This document shows positions 1-10,500 of a stretch of 64,000 bases of DNA, one piece after another. Each line of letters begins with the position of its first letter. Positions within the stretch are counted from its first letter, which is position 1. The notes below the pieces were generated by a model that saw only the letters and a program-made list of their open reading frames with translations, was not told the DNA's origin and made no database searches. The position numbers were made by a program, and so were the translations under genes. The stretch is from Amoeboaphelidium protococcarum (Eukaryota; Aphelidiomycota; Aphelidea). Location of the stretch: assembly GCA_023515745.1 (NCBI GenBank), contig JALECJ010000254.1, forward strand, positions 1,922,001 to 1,986,000. Reading direction: 5' to 3'.

Positions 1-1
1 T

Positions 2-502
2 CAGCATTTCAATCTGGTGTCTGACAATATTGTCCTGATTGCAGGTGACACAATCTTCAAGTTGGATGAGTTTAACAAGTTTAAAATGGGGCAAGTCCTC
101 GCTGAATTTGGTGCTAACAATTCTTTAGATGTATACTTGACGTACTATAAGTGTCCTTTGGAGGAGTGTTCATCAGTAGGAGTGCTCCAAGTAGATCCCA
201 AAACTTAGATGGTACTGAAGTTCCGCGAGAAGCCGCAGTAAGTGGAGGCAGGCCAAAATAATGCATGTCCGTGCTTTTACGTGTTTAAGCCTTCTGCGAC
301 TAAAGAGTTGCAAGTTTATCTCAATTCAGTAGAGTAATAGGATTTCAAACTGCGAGATTCTATGGGAAGTTTTATCGCGTACTTGGTCAATAGCTGTAGC
401 CAAGTTCAAGTGAAAGGCTTACAACTTGATGGTCGCCTCGAGGTTGGAGGCCTTACTTCATACTTGAATACATCAGAGGCAGTGTGTAAACAGTTATAGT
501 GA
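2..502 (+). CDS. Nucleotidyltransferase (sugar-nucleotide pyrophosphorylase-like), 3' part only
   Basis: The gene enters from the left edge and ends at TGA 500-502, giving about 166 residues. The opening segment (DNIVLIAGDT, then an alpha/beta stretch ending VLKFREKPQ) matches the middle of the NTP_transferase fold used by glucose-1-phosphate and mannose-1-phosphate nucleotidyltransferases: the GD metal/nucleotide loop followed by the conserved F-x-EKP motif. The tail (SFIAYLVNSCSQVQVKG, then a DGR...G.L.SYL pattern) matches the family's DG-W-x-D-I-G-T end, but the usual Trp-Asp is replaced. Four UAR codons (TAG at 206, TAA at 239, TAA-TAG near 332) must be read as Gln. Family membership is fairly secure. 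The substrate cannot be told, and the changed end motif could mean a divergent or non-catalytic member. Confidence 0.7.
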
Positions 503-708
503 GTAAAAGCTTATGAAAAAGCGTATAATAATGAAATGTAGTCTCAGATTGCTCACCTAACTTTAATCTTACTGCTAGATGATTTACATAAAGACGTTTG
601 CTCTAGTGCCCAGCTTTAACGACATGTTCTACAACTTTAGAACAGTGTCCAAATGCGCACATTTAAAACTTCATTTCACAATACATTACAATAATAGTGC
701 ATAGTGAA

Positions 709-724
709 GGTGTTTAAAAACACC
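709..724 (-). terminator. Histone-type 3' stem-loop of H3 copy 1
   Basis: On the minus strand this reads GGTGTTTTTAAACACC, a perfect 6-bp stem with a UUUA tetraloop, 37 nt after the H3 stop codon. Stem length, loop size and distance from the stop match the replication-dependent histone mRNA 3' element bound by SLBP. The stem sequence is not the usual GGCYCUU form. The same 16-mer follows all four histone genes here. Confidence 0.85.
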
Positions 725-761
725 ATTTTACATTCAATAAATGAGACGATACTCAAAGAGT

Positions 762-1887
<1,126 letters not shown>

Positions 1888-1922
1888 ATACTCTCACTAC
1901 GATGTTTCTATTATCGCACAAT

Positions 1923-1938
1923 GGTGTTTTTAAACACC
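1923..1938 (+). terminator. Histone-type 3' stem-loop of H4 copy 1
   Basis: GGTGTTTTTAAACACC, a 6-bp perfect stem and 4-nt loop, 35 nt after the H4 stop. It is identical to the element behind the other three histone genes in the window. Confidence 0.85.
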
Positions 1939-1999
1939 TTCAAATGTTCAGCTCTATTAAGTGAGTTAATTTGAATATTATATTTACTACTGCATTATT

Positions 2000-2336
2000 T
2001 CAATTCTAGTTCATTCTTTCAATTATACCCCTGTTACTTAGATAGTCTTGAAATACAGCTATGAATTTAACAGTCTCCACCATGACATCCCTCTTTGAGA
2101 CGCTTTCGCCGCGCTCCACTTTTACTTGCAGTGATGGAATCAGCATCTTGAGCGTGTTCATGTGATGTTTCAACTCTTCTTCACGCTTGCTTTCCTACAC
2201 AGATTAAAGTCGCAAGTCAAAGAATATTGATTAATATACGATTTAAGTAATCGCTTACCTTTGAAGCTCCCCTTTCTTTTACTGATTAAAGTGGAGCTTG
2301 TATACGATTGACTTCAGTTAAACTTAGGCTGCGCAT
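2000..2336 (-). CDS. Small helix-loop-helix-like protein (bHLH candidate)
   Basis: Two exons (2259-2336 and 2000-2194) around a 64-nt intron (GTAAGC...GTGTAG) give about 91 residues ending at TGA. The second exon reads as helix 1 (EELKHHMNTLKMLIPSL), a short loop, then helix 2 (SVSKRDVMVETVKFIAVFQ), matching the HLH pattern of L-x-x-L-I-P and SK-x-x-V-L-x-x-x-V-x-F-I. The basic region (ERGASKESKREEE) lacks the standard H-E-R DNA contacts, so it may be a divergent DNA binder or a dominant-negative dimerizer. It could instead be the 3' end of a longer gene, because the ATG is preceded by a plausible acceptor (TTTGCAG). Splicing the neighbouring solenoid gene into it gives an early stop, so I keep them apart. 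Confidence 0.5.
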
Positions 2337-2428
2337 CTCGAGGATCTGCAAAGTGAAAGATAAGATGGATCACAGCCAAAAATAGCACAAAATTAAACGA
2401 AAGAAGTCACATTACAGAATTTCCGTTG

Positions 2429-4504
2429 TCACTCACAATCCATATGTTGGCAACCTTCTTCAGCCTCCATATCATCTTCGACTGGATTACGGTCATCCTG
2501 AGGCGCTACTAAGCTCGCGACAAAACTAGTAAGCTCTTCATACTATGAAGGTATCAGTGCTAATCGCGCATTCACACTTGATAATTGCTCAGTACTCAGC
2601 TAAATAACATTCCTGTCGTTTAAATCTTTGAGCATCAATCCATCTTTTACGGTTAAGCTTTTCATAATATTGTTAACAGTAGAGTTCAAAAGAGCATCAT
2701 TTGAAGTAAGTTTTAAGAATTCCAAATATAGTGACTTGATTGCACTATTCACCGAGGTTCTTCCACACTACTCGAATACAGTTTACACATTGCTATCCAA
2801 AAGATGACTTTAATTATTATGCAGCAGAACACGTAAAATCTGAGCCATGGTGTTATCCTCAATATTCGTAACAGCATTAATAATTAAGACCAATACTTCT
2901 TCATTGAAGGTTTAACGTGTCTATTCCTGCTCAAGTAAAGCGATACATACTTCAACAGTCAATTCTCTAATTTAAGAGGCAACGTTCTCAAGATTAGACT
3001 TGATCATAGAGAGTAAACTGGACTTTAACTACTCAAAACCGATACACTCCTACACCTGCTTATCATTAAGAAGATCTATAATCACTATTAACGATCTTAT
3101 ACACGCATTTTCATCAAGCTAACCAGAAGAAGCAGCTGCGATCAGTCTTTGGAATAGACGCATACTTTGAACACCTTAAACCATTATGACTGATTAAGCA
3201 ATATTGCAAAAGTTAATTGATGTTTCAGATTAACTAATGCCGCCGCTAGCATCCCAGAAGCGGTCTAAAAAGTTACAGACAGGCTACTCTAACTGTAATA
3301 GCAATTTTGGAATCTTTTAACAGATAGCCATTAACTGGGCTACTGCGCGACAGTTGGAGCCGTCCAATGCGCGTTATACTAGAGCTGTAAGCAAATTCTA
3401 CATTAGCAGACAAAGTCCATTATGGTTTAAAATAACTTACATAACAACTTCATCTGCGAACACGCTCTACAGCACAGTTACAATATCCGCATCATTGCAA
3501 GAATCATCAGAATTCTCAAATTACTCGAAATACTATAACAAAGTCTACGTGTCAGTGCAATGAGGCAATACAGCAGTCGCCAACTTAGTATTACGCCAAT
3601 TACTAACAACATAATCGTGAGCCAAATCCCTTTAAAATCCACTCTAATAAAGACGTTAAATCACTCTGCAAGCGGTCAGCTAAACCATTCGATAACGTTG
3701 ATTGCACAACTGCAGTAAATAACGATAACAGACAAGATCCATGCAAGATGAAAGAACATCAGGAATCACCAGGGAAAACACTTTGACGCAGTCTAGAAGC
3801 TAATTCCAGAGACTCGAAGGCTATAGCTTCAGAAGTCTATCAAACTTGTCTCTGAACATCTTCAACAATAAATCTAGATAGAATCCAACATCTTCATGTC
3901 TAGAATTGAAGAATTATGCTAACAAAGTGATGCTCGTGTGCGACGCCTACATATGCAATGGTCGAACTTGGCATTATAATTTACGGATGAAGATGTACCT
4001 AAAACTTGTCGCTGCAGCAGGTCAGAAATGCTCTATCTACCAATTTCATGGTAATGTGTGCCATATCTTCTGTGGAAAACGCGCATTCTGGCATCAAGTC
4101 TATTACAACTTCCTGGTGAGTAACGGTGTATTCGTTAAATCCATCATACTCTACGCTCAGCTTGTCAACTAGTAATTGACCGGCATCAACAGAACGCGTT
4201 TTGATATAAAGCTACTTGCATACTTGAACTCCGATGACATACAATCGCTTGTCGGTACTTTGTAACAGAGTCTACAAGAAATTGTTAAGTATAGCGGTAT
4301 CATGGTTAGATAAACGATTACTTTTAAATGATCTAACACGCGTTCCATATCGGAATTTGCTTCACGATCTATAGCCATTTGCGTCCATTGTAAAATCTTG
4401 TCCAGAGCAGAATCTTCTAAAGCAGCGATAGTGTTGACATTTAGAGCACTCAGCTTAAGCAGAGCTTCTTCCAAAGTAGTTAACGTGCTTGATTAATCAG
4501 ACAT
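2429..4504 (-). CDS. Alpha-solenoid (HEAT/ARM-like) protein, function unknown
   Basis: Starts at ATG 4502-4504 (MSDQSSTLTTLEEALLKLSA). The first intron is clear (4272-4321, GTAATC...TTGTAG, 50 nt), followed by LLQSTDKRLYVIGVQVCKQL. A second intron lies somewhere near 4040-4130, because the frame changes there; its exact ends are uncertain. From about 4030 down to TGA 2429-2431 there is one open frame of amphipathic helices rich in Leu/Ile/Val with about 30 UAR Gln codons and an acidic tail (NPVEDDMEAEEG). There are no catalytic motifs. Helical repeats of this length recall the proteasome chaperone PSMD5 and other HEAT proteins, but the resemblance is weak and I do not assign a name. Confidence 0.6.
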
Positions 4505-4586
4505 TTGAAATTTTAGATTGATTGGTGGATAAAGATTTCAATGAAGATAGAAAGGCGGCAAGCTGCAAAAATCATCAATTACATAT

Positions 4587-7500
4587 TCAAAATTCATACC
4601 ACTTCTTTTCTGCCTGTTATCGATTGTACTCCCTGGCTTTTGCTAGAAAATCCTCAGAACTAGTGGCAAGATTGGCAAATTTACTTTCTAGATTCTATAA
4701 TCTCTCTCCGCGTTCATTTAAAGCGTTCTAAGCATTAGCAAAAGCATTGTCTCCACGTACTTGCGTCTCCGATTCGGGATCGATTGGCGGTAGCTCCTTG
4801 TCACGTGTTTATCTACTTATTACAGAATCGTTGGTAGAGTTTGGAGGAAAATCTACAATGGCAAATTACAATGATATAGCAGTGCCGGATATTAAAACTT
4901 ACATTGTGTTGAGCTGAAACCGTGTTGACGCGTTTCAGTCACTCACTCTCTCTCTTTATCATACAAGAGTTGAAACAACTGTAAATATACTTGTTATATC
5001 TCATATTCACTTCACTCTCTTATTCTATTCTTAACAGATTATGAGACCGAATGCTCTACCAATGAATACTGGTGTATTAATTTAGAGTCCAAAGTTAAGC
5101 TAACTACTAGGTGCTGATAATGTAGCCTACTCAACTTGGTCTATGGACATGCAAATGACAATGAAGAAGAATTCATGTTGGACTGCTATAGTTCCTTAGC
5201 CTCCTTCTGCTACATCCTCCAGCACTACTTCCGCCTCTCAACCAGATGGTTCTACCGCTAATATCGTTTATGTTAATGCTACTGGTCCAAGTGATTACGT
5301 CGTTGACTGCAAAGCTTAGAGCATCATATTTGAGAATGTCACCGATGCTGTCAAGGTATATTTACGCTCCAAGATGGCCGAACAGTAGTCTCAAGAGTTG
5401 ACAGCTAAGTAAATGTGGGACTTGTTGAAGGATCGCTACTCCACTGGCTCTCTGGTCAATCGCTTGGCTGGTCTTCGTAATTTGCTTGTATGTACTCAAG
5501 ACAAGAACGAAAAGCTATCTGACTATGTGAACAAACTCTAGGCTGCTAGTCATCATGCTAGAGTGGCAGTTGACAATGATGGTAAAGTCTGCTTCAAAGA
5601 ACTGCAACTGGCAGTCTCCCTGTTTGGCATTGACGCCAAATTCGATCACATCCGCCTAAACGCTGAGCAGCAACTCTCCGTGTCAACTCAGACTTCCACT
5701 CTGACGTTTGATTCTTTGATGTCCATAATGTTGAATGAGCAGGAGCGTAAAGATGCAAAGGACATCGAGTAAAGAGGGCCTTCTATTCAAGTAACAAATG
5801 CTGGTGATATTCAACAGGTCAACTTGGTAAAGAAGGAGTATCCTGTGTGTGATTACCCTGGTTGCCCGAAGCCTCGTGGACACAGAAAGGAACGATGTGA
5901 TAAGAGAATTCAGGATTTGGAAGCAGATGTTAAGAAGTATAAACCATCTGCCACGGCTAACTTGTTGTAAACCAATCCGTAGGTAGTTTCTGATTGTGAC
6001 AGCTCTTTCGATGCAATCTTCATGGCCTCTGACCGTACAGTTAGCGGTAGTGAATGGTTTCTAGACTCTGGCGCGTCTACTCATTGCTGCAACGACAAGG
6101 ATGCTTTTATAGAATTGTCTGCCTGTTCAGGCATGAAGGTACAGAACTATGGAGGCAGTGATAAAGAGTTGGTGTGTGCCGGAGTCGGTACCGTCATCCT
6201 CAATGTAGTTGTTGATGGTGAGCGTCGCTGCCTAAAGCTGGAGAATGTTATGCACTTCCCGGGTGCTAGCTGCTCCTTAATGTCAGTGTCAAAGCTGAAA
6301 AGCTCTGGCAAGGTGACGTTGGTTGACCTTGACAGCCAGTTTGTAATCCAGTCAAAGGCAAGCAACAAGAAGTTGTGTGTGGCTGTCCTAGAGAAAGGTC
6401 TTTATCGCATTGTAATTGAGTTGCCATAGAAGGTGCTGAATGTGGTCAATCTCATTAGCCAACATGCCTAGCCGCCGCAGTCTGTAATGGTCAACTATCA
6501 AACGCTGCACCGTCGTCTCGGCCACCCCTCTGAAAAATTGGTGAATAAGTTATGACAATAACAGTATGTGAATGTGAATTTGAGTGAGTAAAGGACTTTT
6601 GAATTCTGTGATGATTGTCTTTCTACGAAGCTGCAACGTGCTCCTTTTCAGCCTTCAGATTCTATCTACTCAAACCCGCTTGATCTCGTGGTGTCTGATC
6701 TTAGTCCATGCAATATCCGCTCGTTTCATGGGTTCAAATACGTAATGACACTGATGGACATGGCCACAAGGAAACTATGGTCGTACATGCTTAAGAATAA
6801 GTCTGAAGCATTTGGGCACTTCAAGCGGTGGTTGACGTTGGTAGAGAATGAATCTAGTTTCAAATTGAAGAAGTTTCGATCTGATGGGGGTGGAGAATAC
6901 ATCTATGGTGAATTCCGTACTTTTCTGGCTGACAGAGGTGTGGCCATTCAAAGCACAACTGCACATACTCCTCAGCAAAATGGCAACAGTGAAAGAGTCA
7001 ACTAGACGCTGTGGTCCATGGCCCGTACGTTCTTGAAAGTGTTTGACACTCCTCACACTCTTTGGCCAGATGCTATCATGGCAGCATGCTACGTTAAGAA
7101 CCGTTTGCCTCATTCAGCTGTGAATTTTAAGCTTCCAGAAGAGTTGTGGACTGGAAAAAGGGCAAGCCTGTTTCACTTGCGGACGATGTTCTGTCTTGCG
7201 TATGTCAGACACTCCAAGTCAACTTTTAAGAAATTGGACGATAGAAGTTTTCCCGCTGTCTTTGCTGGTTACTCGTTAGAAAAGAAAGCTTGGAGATTCT
7301 ATAGTTTAGATCTAAATAAAATTATCTTCAGCCGTGACGTAGTATTCTTAGAGAACAAGGCGCCAATGATTTAGCCAAGTTTTGTCTACAAACGGGAGCA
7401 GTTTGAACTGATGGATGAATCTGATTAGTCCGCTGTGAGAGTATCTGCATAGGACATTTACAACTCTGCAGGACTTGGTGCAGCTGTAGATCCAACCATT

Positions 7501-10500
7501 GAGGAGTTAGTCCAGTAACCGCAGATTTCATTTGATGCCGCAGCTGCTACCCGTCCAACTACTGCATCCATAAACGTCGAACCAAATGCTGAACCGGCTG
7601 AAGTCACTGAAGTCCCCAAAGAGATTGTAGACGATGAATTTGTTGACGCTGCGGAGGATACCTAGCCAATAGATAATGCCATTACTCATTAAGATGAAGA
7701 TATTTCTGACAAGACTGCCAAAGCTCTCCTGAAGCTATAAAAACAGTTGTAAATTGACATGAATGATACTAAAGTAATGAAAGTTGATGTGCAAGATTCC
7801 AAAATTGAGGTAGGTAACATGCATCTGAGGGTGAATGATCCGAAAATAGAGGTGGATGACATTGTAGGGATTGCTCGTAGCATTACCCAATCAAGGAGAC
7901 ACCAGTTGTCTACTCCTACAATTAATTTTGTATCTGCCAACCCGTTTTAAGCACTGGATGATTGTTATGAATAAGATTAGCCATCCACTGATATGGATGA
8001 TAGCGAGCAGTTCCATGATGCTGTGGAGAACTTGGAGTAAGAGTATTGGTATCATATTGTGGATCCCTACACCAATAAAGTGTATCAAACGTGTGCATTC
8101 GCTTATCAAGAATTGAATAGAGTGTTTGAAGATCCGCAGTCTTACGATGCTGCATTGAAATTGCCAGATGGTCCATAGTGGGATGAAGGTACTCAAGAAG
8201 AATTCTCTGCTCATGTAGAGAATGGCACATTCATTTTGATTGACGAAGATTAAGTTCCAAAGGGTGAATAAATTCTCACATCCAAGCTAGTGTTCAAATA
8301 TAAGACTGATGCAACAGGTCATCTGGACAGAAGGAAAGTGCGCTGGTGCATTAGAGGATTCTTGTAAGAGATGGATTGGGCTGAGATTTTTGCTCCAGTG
8401 ATAAAGTATGCAACTATAAGGATTCTTCTAGTATTGGCGTCACTGTTCAAATGGTAACTTACGTAGTTCGATGTCAAAACTGCCTTCTTAAATGCGTTCC
8501 TAAAGAGACCGGTTTACACTAGGCCTCCAAAGGGGTTCAAGATTCCAAAAGGCAAGATTATGAAACTCCTCAAGTCCGTTTACGGTCTAAAAGAAGCGCC
8601 CAAACTGTGGAATGATTTATTGACCAAGTCATTGAAGTCGATAGGTTTCAATTGTATTAATTCTGACATCAGTCTTTATATGTTTAAGCTTAACGGTCAG
8701 ACGTTTCTTCTCGCTGTCTACGTTGATGACATGGTATTGGCTGGTCCGTCCGGTGATTTATATAATAAGATTTGCGAAGACATAATGAAACTGTTCAAGG
8801 TTAGAAATCTTGGGTGGCCTGCTTATTTTCTTGGAGCATAGATCAAGACTAACTCTGATTCTTCATTCACTCTGAATCAAGAAAAGTACATCAGGTCCAT
8901 TGTAGAGAGATTTGATATGCGGAATGAGCATCATGTTAAGACACCGTGTGCAACTTACAAATTGGATCTTTCCATGTGTCCTTAAGATGAAAGTCAGCGC
9001 CAAGAAATGGAATAGATCCCTTATCAGCAAGCTGTTGGTTGTCTAATGCATCTTGTTCAGTGTTGCCGCCCTGACATTGCTTATGCGGTGTCTCAAGTTG
9101 CGCGTTTTATGAAGAACCCAGGCATGAAACACTGGTTAGCTGTAAAAAGAATTTATGGGTATCTTTAAAGCACTGCGCATATGGGAATTGAAATCGATTG
9201 TACTAAGGCTGGCTTGACTGGCTTCTCCGATTCTGATCACTGTGGTAACTTAGACCACTCAAAATCAACGTCTGGATATGTATTTTACTTGTGTGGTGTC
9301 CCAGTATCTTGGAAGTCAAGTCTGCAACCTATTGTAGCTCTGAGCTCAGTTGAGGCAGAGTACATCGCACTGGCAGCAGCTGTCAAAGAAGGTATCTGGA
9401 TCAAGTAGTTGTTATATGAGCTGCAACTGCAAGATGTTGCGCCTCAACTTTACTCTGTCCCTAGACTCTTTGCAGACAATCAAGGATCTATTTACTTGAC
9501 TAAAGCATCTCAACAACATCATAGAACTCGACACATTCGCTTGCGCTATCACTTTCTGCGACAAGAAATCCAAGACCGTACGTTGGATGTAGAATTTGTC
9601 CGGAGTAATGCAAATGTGGCTGATGTGTTTACAAAAGGTCTTGGAAAGAATCTGCATTGGCTGTTTGTAAGTAAGATGGGAATGAAAGTACGAGAGTCAT
9701 ATAAGCCTCTAGAAGTTGAGGTGACCTAAAAGGTGGTATGATTTGCGGTCGGCTGTTGAGCTGAAACCGTGTTGACGCGTTTCAGTCACTCACTCTCTCT
9801 CTTTATCATACAAGAGTTGAAACAACTGTAAATATACTTGTTATATCTCATATTCACTTCACTCTCTTATTCTATTCTTAACACATTGATCTACTAGAAG
9901 CTTGACTTGATCTGACCATTGAGAGTCATTGACAACATCATCACCTTTGAAAGCTCTTTTCATAGTCTCCATTAAAGATGTCTTCTTATCCGGAACGACT
10001 CTATTAGGAAATGTAATCAAAGGATCGTGATATTAAGAGACATGCTGGCTTCTTGATGCGAATGACGGAATAACTTGCAGAGCATCATACAGCGCAAAAA
10101 ATCGACCATCCTTGCACGCCGACAACAAGCCATTAGATTGAAACTCAAATTCACATCCTCTACACATTGCTATTATATTTACGCGATTTGAATCCCGTTA
10201 ATCGAGTTATGTAATCTTACCTCAACCGTTGATCTAGTTGGGAAACTACGGCAGACTATTAAGTTTAAAACTCCCAGCAAATCAGTCGAAGTTTATCAGT
10301 CAATATCAACAATACATCAAGATTATTAACATTATACACTTTAGCATGAGTGCATTACTCATTTTCGTCCAACTGAAGAGATTGTTCAAGGAGTAAATCG
10401 CCAGTTATAGAGTTACACAGTTAAAATTAGGTACAACTGATCAGTGCCAGTACGGCAATATTTTTATCCAGTGGACTTTTACTCCTCTTGCTCATAGACT

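Larger units (their letters stand above)
4907..9883 (+). mobile_element. Ty1/copia LTR retrotransposon, nearly intact
   Basis: A 4977-bp element with two 130-bp LTRs that appear identical base for base (TGTTGAGCTG...CTTAACA), the TG...CA ends of LTR elements, CATTG target-site duplications, a tRNA-like primer site and one gag-pol frame. Domain order is protease, integrase, reverse transcriptase, RNase H, which defines copia rather than gypsy. Identical LTRs indicate recent insertion. The element uses TAA/TAG as Gln throughout, so it is adapted to this host's code. It lies antisense inside the tomosyn gene. One in-frame TGA (6553-6555) is the only visible lesion. Confidence 0.97.

Noticed and set aside
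2338-2431. The alpha-solenoid gene continuing by an intron (GTGAGT...TTTGCAG) into the bHLH-like exons
   Set aside because: Splicing at that GT gives an immediate TGA in the reachable frame, and the solenoid frame already ends naturally in TGA after an acidic tail.
4522-4731. Plus-strand frame as a separate small gene
   Set aside because: It lies antisense to the tomosyn R-SNARE exon, which has clear family sequence.
5037-5062. A tRNA-Met gene
   Set aside because: Only the D-arm to anticodon part is present, in antisense and directly behind an LTR, so it is a primer-binding site and not a gene.
6553-6555. TGA as selenocysteine or as a second reassigned codon
   Set aside because: Every other gene uses TGA as stop, no SECIS-like structure is evident and the site is not conserved as Cys/Trp in integrases.
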